Source: Pontibacter sp. G13 (GTDB taxonomy: Bacteria; Bacteroidota; Bacteroidia; J057). Taken from it: a stretch of 64,000 nucleotides of DNA. Under the pieces are notes generated by a model. The model was not told the DNA's origin. It did no database searches and saw only the letters and a program-made list of their open reading frames with translations. The DNA is taken from positions 6,510,001 to 6,574,000 of the forward strand of contig NZ_CP134696.1 in NCBI RefSeq assembly GCF_031851795.1. Reading direction: 5' to 3'. This document shows positions 34,123 through 43,799 of the stretch, in pieces. A program made the position numbers and the translations under genes. How positions within the stretch are numbered: the first letter of the stretch is position 1; each line of letters opens with the position of its first letter.

Positions 34123-34584
34123 ATCTCGATGGTTAGGTGTGAGCGAATTAACGTATTATTCGCAAAATAGGTTGTACAATAAATGGACAATCTTTCTTGT
34201 GGATAATTTCCCTATCACCTATAGATGACCATTCGCGCGAGAAAATGTTGCTTGTGGATTTTCCCAACCAAAGGCTTCATTTTCTATTGCCTCGGCCGAT
34301 CAAGGCCATTCCCCCATTCTCCCACTTCATGACCAGATCCTTCGGGTTGATGCTCCTGCGGGGAGTTCTTGCGATGATCTTTCGTTAATCTCGTGCAACG
34401 GAAATTGCCCTAGCAGGGTCAGTATGGCTGATTGCCGAGGGGTTGGCAACCTGCATTCCGAAAGATGATCCGCTGCGGGCTATGTGGATATTTCGGGGGC
34501 TGGCATTACCTTTGCGGATGCATCAGTTCATCCGAATATTGGTATCTTGCGACTACCCGCAAACTATTTGAAAAACTTCTGGCG
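34123..34584. other. Intergenic region with a probable promoter for the TPR gene
   Basis: No convincing gene. One plus-strand frame of 63 codons (34197-34388) lacks protein-like character. TACCTTTG followed by CGG at 34507-34514 fits the Bacteroidota -7 box and lies 70 bases before the TPR gene start. Confidence 0.5.
34507..34514 (+). promoter_or_regulatory. Candidate -7 box for the TPR/beta-barrel operon
   Basis: TACCTTTG, followed by CGG as in the promoters at 23210 and 11524. No well-spaced TTG is seen upstream. Confidence 0.45.
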
Positions 34585-37500
34585 ATGAAACAGCACCTAT
34601 TGATTTTGTGCATGGCAGTGATGCTAGGGGCCACGCCCGTAGCCGCCCAGCTTTCACCGTATCAGACATACTACGACCTCTATGACGAGGGTCGAGAATT
34701 GTTTGAGAAAGAGAAATATGGCGCTGCCGAAAAGAAACTCGCGGCTTGGTTGACCGCAGAGGGAGATTTGCGCTCCCCCCGGAAAAACAACCTGCATGCC
34801 AATGCAAAATTTATGGAGGCGGTTTGCGCCTACAAGCTCGATCGGGGGACGGCTGTAGGGCTGCTGGAAAAATTTGTCAAAAACTACCCCGACAATTCCA
34901 AGGCTTCAGTAGGACGCTATTACCTCGGTAAGGCATACTTCGAGCAGAAGCAATACCTCGAGGCGTCTACTCCGCTTCGTCAGGCATTGGAAAGCAACCA
35001 GTTGAGCAATGAGCCTTATCACGAGACTTTGTTCATGCTGGGCTATTGCTATTTCAGCCAAGACGACAAGCAGGCGGCGTTGACCTACTTCGAGCAGGCA
35101 GGTGCCAAGCCCAACAAATGGCAGGACGATGCCCAATACTACCGAGCTGTCATCCTCTATCAAGATCAGGATTTCGAAGGAGCGTACGATGCGCTCTCTC
35201 AATTGCAGGAATCCGAAGTCTATGGCCGCAAGACCCGTGTCTATCTGGCCAACTGCATGCTCAAGCTCGGCAAGCAAGACGAATTGTATGTACTCGCCGA
35301 ATCCATGATCAACGGTCCTCGGATCAAGGGAGATGAGGCGCAGGTATATTATCTCGTGGCCAACGCCGGATATGAAAGAAGCGATTATCCGAGGGCTACC
35401 GAGTATTTTAAAATCTATCAGGACAACAATGGCCGGATGAATCCGACGGATTTCTTCCGAAATGGATTTGCCCACTACAAGATGGGGGAATACGAATCCG
35501 CCATTCCTCAATTGGAACGAGCAGCATTGGTGGAGGAAGACTCCCTGTCGCAGATTGCTTCCTACTATTTGGGATTCTGCTTCTTGGAAACCAAGCAGAA
35601 CAATGATGCCCAGCTGGCTTTCCAGAAAGCTGCGCTCAACCAGGATCAAGACCATCTGGATGTAGGGGAAGATGCCTTGTACCAATATGCCAAGGTCAGT
35701 TTCGCCACAGGAAACTATGACGAATCTCTCGCTGCATTGAACAAACTGCGTGAGACGTTCCCCAATGCACCTTATGCGCAGGAAGTGCAATCTCTGATCG
35801 GTGAGATTTTCCTCTATCAGCGTAACTATCCGGAGGCGATCAAATACTTCGAATCCATCAATCGTACTTCAGACCGCTCCAAGCGTGCCTATCAATTGGT
35901 TTGCTTCTATCATGGATTGGAGTTGTTTGAGCGTCCACGGTACCAAGGAGCGTTGGTGTTTTTCCGTAAGGCCATCGACAATCCCTACGATTTGGATATG
36001 GCGATGAGCGCCCAATATTGGATGGCGGAGACCCGCTTCCGAATGGGAGATTTCTCAGCCGCCAAGAATGAGTACCAGACCTATCTCAATATGCGCAGCG
36101 TGGACAAGAACGAGTATTTTGCCCGCGCTCACTACGGCATGGGATGGGTGTACTACAAAGAAAAGAAACATAAATCCGCCATTTCTTCCTGGACGACTTT
36201 TACGGAGACTACCGAGAAGAAAAAACGCGATGACCTGCTGGTGGATGCCATGCTGCGAATCGGTGATGCGCATTTCCTTCTCCGTCAATACTCCAAGTCC
36301 AACGAATGGTACCAAAAGGTGCTGGGATATGGATATACCTTCCGCGATTATGCCGCCTACCAGCAGGCAGAGGGATATTACCGCTTGGGGAATTACAGCA
36401 AGTCTGTGGAGACTTTCGGCAAGATGGTTCGCAGTTTCCCCAAATCCGAGCACCGCGATGAGGCTTTGGATCAATCCTCTGAGGTCTATGTGACCTGGTT
36501 GAAGGACTACGAGAATGCGTTGAAATACTCCAAGCAATTGGTTACGGAATACCCACGTAGCCCATTGGCACCGATTGCCTACAACCGAATGGGGCTTGCA
36601 GCCTATAACCTCGGTCGCAAGGATGAAGCCGCCAAGTACTACAAGACCGTGCTGGAGAAATACTACAACGACAAGGAGCAGTCTCGTGTAGCATTGGACA
36701 ACCTCCCTTCCTTGGTGTCCAATCGCGAGTTTGATAAAATCGTGAAGCAATACTCCAAGCAGAATCCAAATATGGATGAAAACTTGGCGCAGGTGATCTT
36801 CAACACTGGTAAGGATCGATTCTTCGACAGTAACTACCAAGGTGCTGTCGATCAATTCTCCATCTACATCTCTGACTACAAAAACGGCCCAGATTATCTG
36901 GAGGCCTTATTGTTGAGAGCGCGTAGCTACATGGAGCTCGGCAAGAACAAGAAGGCGTTGGAGGATTATCGGGGGGTGTATTCCACAACCGCGACCAATT
37001 CCTTTACCGCTGTAGCCCTTCAAGAGGCGGCAGAACTCCAGTTTGCCAATGAAAACTATGTAGAGTCCCTTCAGCTGTACACGACGCTTGGAGAGGTGGC
37101 CAGCGACCTTCCCACGCATGTGGTCGCTTGGTTCGGAACTGCGGAAAGCCACGAGAAACTCGGCAACTACGCTCAAGCTGAGATGGTGCTGAACAATATG
37201 CTGGCCAACGACGAGATCGGCGTTCAGGAACGTACCAAGGCGCGCGTACAGCTTGGATTTGCCCAATACGAAGGGGGGAATCTGGACGGCGCATTGGAGA
37301 CATTCGCAGCGGTCGAGCAAGAATACAAAAACGAATTGGGTGCCAAGTCCAACTTCATGATGACCCAGATCCTGTTTGACCAAGGTGTTGAGCTCAAGCA
37401 GACCGGTCGTGTAGAATTGGCCAAAGGCAAGTTCGAGCAGGTGATGACAGCCACCAAATACCAGAAGAATGCATATCCAACCTTCGACTATTGGAAGGCG

Positions 37501-37719
37501 CGTACCTTCCTCGTGGCGGCAAATGCATCTTACGAAAACGACAACTCCTTCCAGGCCAAGGGAATCCTCAATAGCTTGGTGAAGGAAGAGCGCTACCCTG
37601 ATGTTCAGGCGGCGGCTCGCAAGAGACTGGATGAGATCGAAGCTGCAGAAAATGCTTCTTCCAGAATGGCGCGCCCTGTCGAGGATGAAACTGAAGAATT
37701 CGAGGAGCAGGATCAGTAA
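34585..37719 (+). CDS. Large exported TPR protein, 1044 aa
   Basis: Secreted protein with signal peptide MKQHLLILCMAVMLGATPVAAQ and then about 20 or more tetratricopeptide repeats through nearly the whole length (for example YYLGKAYFEQKQYLEASTPLRQAL, YAKVSFATGNYDESLAALNKL, YRLGNYSKSVETFGKMV). The acidic C-terminus (EDETEEFEEQDQ) has no repeats. TPR solenoids scaffold protein complexes; here most likely in the periplasm or at the inner face of the outer membrane. Co-transcribed with an outer-membrane beta-barrel 42 bases downstream, a pairing that suggests a joint envelope complex. The start at 34585 is set by the signal peptide. Confidence 0.88.
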   Translation: MKQHLLILCMAVMLGATPVAAQLSPYQTYYDLYDEGRELFEKEKYGAAEKKLAAWLTAEGDLRSPRKNNLHANAKFMEAVCAYKLDRGTAVGLLEKFVKNYPDNSKASVGRYYLGKAYFEQKQYLEASTPLRQALESNQLSNEPYHETLFMLGYCYFSQDDKQAALTYFEQAGAKPNKWQDDAQYYRAVILYQDQDFEGAYDALSQLQESEVYGRKTRVYLANCMLKLGKQDELYVLAESMINGPRIKGDEAQVYYLVANAGYERSDYPRATEYFKIYQDNNGRMNPTDFFRNGFAHYKMGEYESAIPQLERAALVEEDSLSQIASYYLGFCFLETKQNNDAQLAFQKAALNQDQDHLDVGEDALYQYAKVSFATGNYDESLAALNKLRETFPNAPYAQEVQSLIGEIFLYQRNYPEAIKYFESINRTSDRSKRAYQLVCFYHGLELFERPRYQGALVFFRKAIDNPYDLDMAMSAQYWMAETRFRMGDFSAAKNEYQTYLNMRSVDKNEYFARAHYGMGWVYYKEKKHKSAISSWTTFTETTEKKKRDDLLVDAMLRIGDAHFLLRQYSKSNEWYQKVLGYGYTFRDYAAYQQAEGYYRLGNYSKSVETFGKMVRSFPKSEHRDEALDQSSEVYVTWLKDYENALKYSKQLVTEYPRSPLAPIAYNRMGLAAYNLGRKDEAAKYYKTVLEKYYNDKEQSRVALDNLPSLVSNREFDKIVKQYSKQNPNMDENLAQVIFNTGKDRFFDSNYQGAVDQFSIYISDYKNGPDYLEALLLRARSYMELGKNKKALEDYRGVYSTTATNSFTAVALQEAAELQFANENYVESLQLYTTLGEVASDLPTHVVAWFGTAESHEKLGNYAQAEMVLNNMLANDEIGVQERTKARVQLGFAQYEGGNLDGALETFAAVEQEYKNELGAKSNFMMTQILFDQGVELKQTGRVELAKGKFEQVMTATKYQKNAYPTFDYWKARTFLVAANASYENDNSFQAKGILNSLVKEERYPDVQAAARKRLDEIEAAENASSRMARPVEDETEEFEEQDQ

Positions 37720-37761
37720 TCAGCCTTCAATTTGTTCGAACTACCATTATTTCAATCGATT

Positions 37762-39429
37762 ATGCGTCGCTTAACATATATCGGAACCCTGCTGACCCTG
37801 ATGGCCCCGCTTGCGATCATGGCACAGAACAACCCTTTGGGTGACCGAGATACGATCATGTTGACCAATGACCGAATCTTGGAGGTCATTGAGAGTGAGA
37901 AGCCCTTCATCAAACCTCCTTATCAGGAAATCAAGAAAGGGAAGATCGAAGAGTTCAATTTCCAGTCGCAGGATTTTCCGGTGGAAACGGATTTTGAGCC
38001 TGCTCCTCCTAAGGTGACCCCTTGGAAACCCGCCAAGAAACTTCCCTACAATGACAATTTTGTCAAGCTGGGAATTGGTCGGTACATCACCCCATTGGCA
38101 CAGTTGTACATCAATAATGGGATCTCCAAGGATCTGGATTACGGAGTGTATTTCTCCCACTTGTCGGCCTATCAGGATCAGGTGGAGCTTCGGAAATTCA
38201 ACAACAATCAGTTGACCGTACAGGGTTCCAAGATCGACAAAGCCTATCGTGCAACAGCGGCGGTGGATTTCTATAATTCTTCCTATTTCAACTATGCCGG
38301 AGATGACACGAGCAGATTTGAGGGAAGTCGCGAGACCATCGAGGATAGCTTGAAAATGCGATATACCCGCTTCGGAATCAATGGCTCTATCGCTTCGAAT
38401 TCCGATCAAGATGAGCAGTATTTCTACGATGCAGGCGTCGGTATCCAATTTTATGGAGATCGCCGTAAAAATCGTGAAACCTACTTCGAATTGACTCCAA
38501 AGGGAGGATTGAATGTAGCGGAAGGCTTCACCTTGAACTTGGACACGAAATTGGCATTCACAGCAGGCCGCATCGACACCACACGCCAGAACCAGAATTT
38601 GGTGGAATTGATGCCGACGGTTCGTTTCCAGAATGATCAACTCCGGGTGATGGGCGGTGTGAAATTCAACTATGCGAATAACTCCATCGACTCCACGGGT
38701 GTAACCAATTTGGCACCGGTAATCGATGTGCGTTATAGCCTGACTCCGGGTGGATTTACGGTATTTGCCGGATACGAAGGAGGGGTTGCATTGAATACCT
38801 ATGCCGATATGATCGGCCAAAATCCGTACTTGGGTACCCAGGCTTATCTGCAACCTTCAGTGGAGAAGTTGAATGTCTATGCGGGGATTGAAGGAAATGT
38901 CGGAGGATCTCTGGACTTCTTGGCCAAGGCCTATCATCGCCGAGTCTCCAACCAATTGATTTTCCAGACTTATGATAGCTTGTACTTTCAACCCGTTTAT
39001 GATTCTCTTACGAAAATCTCTGGGGTGTATGGGGAATTGAATTACGACATGGGAGAAGGTATTCGTGCAGGTGCAGCCTTGAACCTGAACGTATTCAGCA
39101 CTGCCAATCAAGATTCCCTTACGGCTCGCTACTATGGAGCCGCTCCGGTTCGTGTGGATCTTTTTGCGGAATACAACTGGGAGGATAAGCTTCACGCCAA
39201 GCTGACGACCTTCTTGTACGGCGCTACTCCAGTGGCTCAGGATGCAGCTGGTGAGATCGTTTCTCGAAGCTCCTTCATGGATGTGAGCATCGAGGCTGAC
39301 TATCAAATCACCAAGCAGATTTCCGTGTTCGTGCAAGCCAATAACCTCCTGAATGCAGAATTTGAGCGCTGGCAGTACTATCCCGAGCGACGACTGGATT
39401 TTATGGCGGGTCTAACTTTTGGCTTTTAG
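37762..39429 (+). CDS. Outer-membrane beta-barrel (TonB-receptor-like barrel without plug)
   Basis: Protein of 555 aa with signal peptide ending LAIMAQ, a periplasmic N-terminal stretch of about 75 residues rich in Pro and Glu (EKPFIKPPYQEIKKGKIEEF), then alternating aromatic beta-strands to the end. Strand VFVQANNLLNAEFERWQYYPERRLDFMAGLTFGF closes like TonB-dependent receptors, ending with phenylalanine, but no plug domain or TonB box is visible. Paired with the TPR protein upstream and followed by a strong hairpin terminator. Ligand unknown. Confidence 0.85.
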   Translation: MRRLTYIGTLLTLMAPLAIMAQNNPLGDRDTIMLTNDRILEVIESEKPFIKPPYQEIKKGKIEEFNFQSQDFPVETDFEPAPPKVTPWKPAKKLPYNDNFVKLGIGRYITPLAQLYINNGISKDLDYGVYFSHLSAYQDQVELRKFNNNQLTVQGSKIDKAYRATAAVDFYNSSYFNYAGDDTSRFEGSRETIEDSLKMRYTRFGINGSIASNSDQDEQYFYDAGVGIQFYGDRRKNRETYFELTPKGGLNVAEGFTLNLDTKLAFTAGRIDTTRQNQNLVELMPTVRFQNDQLRVMGGVKFNYANNSIDSTGVTNLAPVIDVRYSLTPGGFTVFAGYEGGVALNTYADMIGQNPYLGTQAYLQPSVEKLNVYAGIEGNVGGSLDFLAKAYHRRVSNQLIFQTYDSLYFQPVYDSLTKISGVYGELNYDMGEGIRAGAALNLNVFSTANQDSLTARYYGAAPVRVDLFAEYNWEDKLHAKLTTFLYGATPVAQDAAGEIVSRSSFMDVSIEADYQITKQISVFVQANNLLNAEFERWQYYPERRLDFMAGLTFGF

Positions 39430-39521
39430 CGAAAAAAAGACTTCGGAAGCCGAAAAAAACGTCAAATGCGATGATCTGGGCGATAGTTCGATCGGTCGCG
39501 TCTGAAAATTCACTATATTTA

Positions 39522-39558
39522 ACTTCGGGTCAGGTGTATGTCTGACCCGAAGTTTTTG
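39522..39558 (+). terminator. Strong intrinsic terminator adjoining the SPOR gene start
   Basis: Perfect 12-bp stem (39522-39533 with 39542-39553, eight-base loop) followed by TTTTT. It ends 8 bases before the next ATG at 39566. A near -7 box TATATTTA at 39514-39521 touches its left arm. Confidence 0.88.
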
Positions 39559-39565
39559 TGCTAAT

Positions 39566-40801
39566 ATGACCATTACTGAATATCTCGAATCCGCACTGCT
39601 GGATTTGGAGGCCTTCTCACTCCCTTCCATTGGAACCTTTCGCAAGGTGTACCGCCCTGCCTCAGTCGATGAGGAGGGGGACCGTGTGATGCCGCCTTCT
39701 GTAAAGGTGGAAATAGACCCAATGCCCGATCCCAGCGTATTGATGAGTCGGTATTTGGTCCGAAAAATGGATCTCGATATTCAGAAGGCCCGAGAGGTGC
39801 AAGACCAGATCGTGGATGTGCTGCAAAAATCACTCGAGCAACGAGGGTATTACCTCGTCTCTGGAGTGGGATCCATCGAGCGCATGCAGGGCGGAAGACT
39901 GATTTTCCTCCCAAGTACTAAAAACCATCAGGCTATCTCCGAAGAGTTTTTTGGCCTGAGACCTATATCTCTTTCGCCCCAAACCCAAGACGCCGAAGCT
40001 TGGGAATTGGACCAGCATCCCCCCATCCCCATGTCACAACCTCAACCATCTGCTGTACAGCCCACCCGCTCTGGTACCCAATGGAGAACCTTGGCCGTAT
40101 TGGCTTTGCTTCTGGCTTTGGGATATGCGATTCAAGTTTACATGCCCAAGTCCTACCAACGACTAAGCCTTCAGACAGGACTCAGGATGCCTGAAATCCA
40201 GACGGATTATCACTTGAACCAATTCGCGGAAGCCAAAAAGAAGCGCCAGGCAGAAATGGAAGCCCAATCCGTTGCAAGAGGAATTGCCGAATCGGGGTCC
40301 ATCCCTTCAAATTCTGAAACTGGGAACGGTTCAGCTCGGCCTGCAACTGTGAATACGATCCCCCCACCGCCGAAGAAGAAGGTAAAAGCTCGCCCAAAGG
40401 TGACCTCCTCTGCTCCCCCCGCAGATCAAATCGCCATGAACGATCAGGTTGAACAGTTGCCAACGGACGGACCTATTCTGCCCCCAGATCTAGGAACCCC
40501 TCGCGGAGGAGAAAATCCGGCCAATGGAACTGCCAATGCACGGTTGAAACAAGGCCCTCGGCAGTACCACTTGATTGTCGGTAGTTTCAAGAATCAGGCT
40601 TTGGCTAGAGAACTAATCCGCGAATTGAAAAAAGATGGGTACGATCCGATTATTCTTTACCCGCCAAAAGGCTCTGGATTGATGTATCGGGTGTCGATAT
40701 ACCGAAATGCCAGTAAGCCCAATGTCGAGCAATATGCCGAGCGCCAGAAGAGCATGGGCAAGCAGACAGGGTGGATCTTTGAAGAAATCAGAACAAAATA
40801 A
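39566..40801 (+). CDS. HU-CCDC81/SPOR domain protein
   Basis: Membrane-anchored peptidoglycan-associated protein of 411 aa. Residues 1-150 carry the N-terminal Bacteroidota HU-CCDC81 type domains (MTITEYLESALLDLEAFSLPSIGTFRK; VLQKSLEQRGYYLVSGVGSI). One membrane helix lies near 170-190 (TLAVLALLLALGYAIQVYM), then a Pro-rich linker, and a C-terminal SPOR domain from about 330 (YHLIVGSFKNQALARELIRELKKDG), which binds denuded glycan at the division septum. The next gene encodes three SPOR domains, so the pair probably works at the cell wall. It starts right behind a terminator hairpin. Confidence 0.88.
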   Translation: MTITEYLESALLDLEAFSLPSIGTFRKVYRPASVDEEGDRVMPPSVKVEIDPMPDPSVLMSRYLVRKMDLDIQKAREVQDQIVDVLQKSLEQRGYYLVSGVGSIERMQGGRLIFLPSTKNHQAISEEFFGLRPISLSPQTQDAEAWELDQHPPIPMSQPQPSAVQPTRSGTQWRTLAVLALLLALGYAIQVYMPKSYQRLSLQTGLRMPEIQTDYHLNQFAEAKKKRQAEMEAQSVARGIAESGSIPSNSETGNGSARPATVNTIPPPPKKKVKARPKVTSSAPPADQIAMNDQVEQLPTDGPILPPDLGTPRGGENPANGTANARLKQGPRQYHLIVGSFKNQALARELIRELKKDGYDPIILYPPKGSGLMYRVSIYRNASKPNVEQYAERQKSMGKQTGWIFEEIRTK

Positions 40802-41000
40802 CCAAGGAACTTGGCTCTGGTGAAAATTCAGCCCTGTTGAATACTTGATGCCATGATTCCGTTAGAGAAATTGGGACGACAAAAAGTTCCGAGGTGTAGG
40901 ATGGACAATCGGTCCAGATTGACAAGAAGAATCAGTCATCAGTCATTCAAGAAAGTACCATCCCGCCTACTTTTCAGACCCTAATCCTAATCTGTTTCAG

Positions 41001-41909
41001 ATGAAAAAGCGTCAAATGATCGGTGCAAGAAGGAATGTCATCAAATCTATGGTGGCCATGATGTGTATGATGATGGGGTGGTCCTTGCAGGGACAAGCCC
41101 AATCGGAAGAGCATTTTTTGGTCGCAGGAAGTATGGCGACCTTGGAAAGTGCCCAAGACTTGATCAGCACCCTGAGGTTGAGAAATCCATCTCTAACTCC
41201 CGGCATCCTCAATCCGATGGGCAATAGCCCCAAATATCGCGTGTATGTCTATACCTCCGTTGACAAGCAAGCTGTGCAAAACTTCAAAGGCCAGCTGACA
41301 ATGGGAGGAAAAGATGATTGGTGGATCTTGTCGGTACCTTATGGTTCCCGTGGTGCCGCTCCTGCTGGAGGAGCTACCAGAAGAATGGCAAATCCTACCA
41401 TGGGTACTACGTCCTTTCACTATGTGGTAGGAAGCTTCGATACGAAAGAGCGTGCCGAGTCCGAAATCGAGGAGTTGCGTTCTCAAGGGCTCAAGGAGGC
41501 ATATATCATTCTGCCGAATGGGGGTTCTGCCCAGTACCGGGTCTCTCTGTTCTGGTCCAGCAGCCGCCGCGAAACAGAGTCTTATGCCTCTCTCGCCAAG
41601 AAGCGCGCTAATTTGACCAAAGGCTGGATCTTGACTGCTGACTATGGAATTCAAACCACATTGGGGTCGGCATCCAATGCAAGGTTTCACCTCATTGCTG
41701 GTAGTTTGCGGACCCAGGCACAAGCCAATGAAGCAGCTACCAAGTGGCGTGCAAAAGGATATCAAGTAGTCGTACTTCCTCCCGTAACCGGAAAATACAA
41801 CAACTGGCGTGTCTCCATCTTTCAGGCTCAAACCAAGGCCGATGCGCAATCAGAGCAAACTCGGATTGGAGCATCAGCTAAAAGCTTCTGGATATACGAG
41901 CAGCAATAG
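41001..41909 (+). CDS. Exported protein with three SPOR-like domains
   Basis: Protein of 302 aa with an unusually basic signal peptide (MKKRQMIGARRN..., cleavage near QGQAQS). Three SPOR-like repeats follow: HFLVAGSMATLESAQDLISTL (about 38-110), FHYVVGSFDTKERAESEIEEL (about 138-215) and FHLIAGSLRTQAQANEAATKW (about 228-302), the second and third ending in GWI or FWI before a short tail. Tandem SPOR arrays would bind several septal glycan sites. Follows another SPOR gene and ends at a bidirectional terminator. Confidence 0.85.
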   Translation: MKKRQMIGARRNVIKSMVAMMCMMMGWSLQGQAQSEEHFLVAGSMATLESAQDLISTLRLRNPSLTPGILNPMGNSPKYRVYVYTSVDKQAVQNFKGQLTMGGKDDWWILSVPYGSRGAAPAGGATRRMANPTMGTTSFHYVVGSFDTKERAESEIEELRSQGLKEAYIILPNGGSAQYRVSLFWSSSRRETESYASLAKKRANLTKGWILTADYGIQTTLGSASNARFHLIAGSLRTQAQANEAATKWRAKGYQVVVLPPVTGKYNNWRVSIFQAQTKADAQSEQTRIGASAKSFWIYEQQ

Positions 41910-41934
41910 AGCCTTTGCGAGAACCGATACACAT

Positions 41935-41975
41935 AAAACAGCGGCCCTTTTCAATAGGGCCGCTGTTTTGTTTTC
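41935..41975. terminator. Bidirectional terminator
   Basis: Perfect 14-bp stem (41935-41948 with 41956-41969) with A and T tracts on the two sides. It lies between the triple-SPOR gene and a convergent TPR gene. Confidence 0.92.
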
Positions 41976-41995
41976 TGCATGGAAATTGGAATGAT

Positions 41996-42730
41996 CTACT
42001 GGGAGATTCTATCTAATCGATGGTTGAGGACTTCCTCGATTTTGGCATTCAGTATACGCTCGTGTGGAGGCATCGATTGAAATTCTTGCTCAAGTATGTG
42101 GAGCAATTTCTTAGCGCTCTCTAGCTCCTCCATTTTCTCATAAAACCGCACAAATTCCAGTCTGTGAAGATAATTGGTACATAGGATGTCCATCTCCTTG
42201 AAATGCGCTCTGGCGTCTTCATGGCGTTCGAGATGGAAACAGGACCAAGCGAGGCCAATGCGTTCCACACTATCTTTGAATCCCTTGGAATCTTTGAGAA
42301 GCTCACCGTACTCCACGACTTTCTGGTGATTGCCTTTTAGATGGTGAACGGCCAAAGATTTTTGCAAAAGCGCCTCGTCCTCTGAAAAGATCCCTTCTAG
42401 GCAAGACTCATATAGTTCAAGTGCCCGATCAAACCAGTGGAGTTGTGTGTAGGCATCCGCGAGGGCGGTGCGATTGTACACGGAAGGATTGAAAGCTACC
42501 TGCTGTTCGAGTTCCCGCACATAAGCTTTGGCCTTGCCTGCGGCTCGCATGCCTGCGATCCATCTTGCCGGAGCGGAAATTCTGAAGATGTATTCATACC
42601 AGTAAAGAAGCACCCCCAAGATCGGAAGGAGCACGATCACCCAATACCAAACAGAAGGATTTCGATGTTTCCTGATATGGAGGAGGCAACCGCCGTCGAG
42701 GATCAGGAGCAGGACAAGGTAGGTGTTCAT
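41996..42730 (-). CDS. Membrane-anchored TPR protein
   Basis: Protein of 244 aa. Two hydrophobic helices at the N-terminus (TYLVLLLILDGGCLLHI and VWYWVIVLLPILGVLLYWYEYIF) resemble a PLDc_N-type anchor; the rest is a cytosolic helical TPR-like domain (ALADAYTQLHWFDRALELYESCL; RIGLAWSCFHLERHEDARAHF). It probably recruits partner proteins to the inner membrane. No close family or operon partner is recognised. Confidence 0.75.
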   Translation of the reverse strand: MNTYLVLLLILDGGCLLHIRKHRNPSVWYWVIVLLPILGVLLYWYEYIFRISAPARWIAGMRAAGKAKAYVRELEQQVAFNPSVYNRTALADAYTQLHWFDRALELYESCLEGIFSEDEALLQKSLAVHHLKGNHQKVVEYGELLKDSKGFKDSVERIGLAWSCFHLERHEDARAHFKEMDILCTNYLHRLEFVRFYEKMEELESAKKLLHILEQEFQSMPPHERILNAKIEEVLNHRLDRISQ

Positions 42731-42853
42731 GTATGGAGGGATTTTGAGGCGGTAAGCATTTGAATATACAAAAACATTTCGGGTGGTGCGAATAAATTCC
42801 GTCTGCCGCCTTTGGGTTGCAGCCCCGCTTATTAGACTATTTGGACGAGAAAC

Positions 42854-42875
42854 GAAAAAGGAGCCAATTGGCTCC
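42854..42875 (-). terminator. Minus-strand terminator
   Basis: Palindrome ggagccaattggctcc (42860-42875) followed on the minus strand by TTTTTCG. It serves the exported-protein gene ending at 42899. Confidence 0.8.
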
Positions 42876-42898
42876 TCAACGCTTTGAATTAATTCTGA

Positions 42899-43600
42899 TC
42901 ATCGCAGTTCCACATCTTGGAAGGTCGCTTTGCCATCCAGGATGATGATTTCTGTCAATTCTGGAATTGCTTGGATGATGGTGCTTCCTTTAGACTCCAC
43001 CAGCATCCAATAAGTTCCGTCTGGAAGATTTTCAAATTTATAGTTCTTATCCGTCGTCAAGGGTTGTGAGGTTCTGAGCTGCCGGCCATTGTCAGGCCCG
43101 TAAAGCGATATTTGGAAGATGCTTGCCATGCTGCTCGCCTGCCCGACCACTTTGCCAGAGATGGATCCCATTTGGCTGGTGGTGGCATTTGAAACTGGCG
43201 TTGCTGCTCGCTGATAGGCACAGGAGAAGGTGGTCATGTTGCCCGCTCCAGAGGGATTGGGCGTGCTCACCTCAATCACTGCCTTGAGCTCTTTGCCATT
43301 TGGAAGCAGTTGAATGATGATATGTTTGTCGCCCCATTCGAAGGTTCCTATGTAACTTTGAGGAAAGGAAGGGTTGCTAACCAAAGATTGCACACCCAGA
43401 TCTTGACTGGGTTCTCCTTGGTACCATGCGCGTATGTATGACTGAGCGCCCTCCGTACTGATCTCCAATTGGGGAATCACCGCATGCGTATTATGCCAAA
43501 CTCCGTGATAGGAATTGAGGTGTTCCGCCTGGGTGGATGGAATACAGGAGAACATGCAAGCGAGGGTAGCAATAAAGGAAAACAGCAAAGATTTCATCAT
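42899..43600 (-). CDS. Exported protein with C-terminal carboxypeptidase-regulatory-like domain
   Basis: Protein of 233 aa. The signal sequence MMKSLLFSFIATLACMFSC could be a lipobox or a standard signal ending STQAEH. The first part (SYHGVWHNTHAVIPQLEISTE ... FEWGDKHIIIQLLPNG) is a beta-rich domain of unknown family. Residues about 145-233 (ISGKVVGQASSMASIFQISLYGPDN ... YKFENLPDGTYWMLV) look like a carboxypeptidase-regulatory or prealbumin-like beta-sandwich, often used as a spacer or binding module in surface proteins. The ATG at 43600 is chosen for the signal peptide. Single gene with its own terminator. Confidence 0.65.
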   Translation of the reverse strand: MMKSLLFSFIATLACMFSCIPSTQAEHLNSYHGVWHNTHAVIPQLEISTEGAQSYIRAWYQGEPSQDLGVQSLVSNPSFPQSYIGTFEWGDKHIIIQLLPNGKELKAVIEVSTPNPSGAGNMTTFSCAYQRAATPVSNATTSQMGSISGKVVGQASSMASIFQISLYGPDNGRQLRTSQPLTTDKNYKFENLPDGTYWMLVESKGSTIIQAIPELTEIIILDGKATFQDVELR

Positions 43601-43799
43601 GTTTGGATTACATTCCATTCAAAAGGCTAAGAGCTTGGTGGTGGTGAGGCAATTCTCGTTCCAAACTCAACTACTGGTCGTGAAAAGTATGAAACATAGA
43701 TTGGATAATTCGCTGGAAAGTTTAAGGCAGTGGAATCGTACCAATGCCGAATATTCGTTTATTGCAAAGAATTAGAAAGTCATCAATTTGGGATTGATC

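Noticed and set aside
34197-34388. Plus-strand frame of 63 codons
   Set aside because: Lacks protein-like composition and any promoter; likely chance.
40853-40984. Plus-strand frame of 43 codons between the SPOR genes
   Set aside because: Very basic, low-complexity translation with no start context; likely chance.
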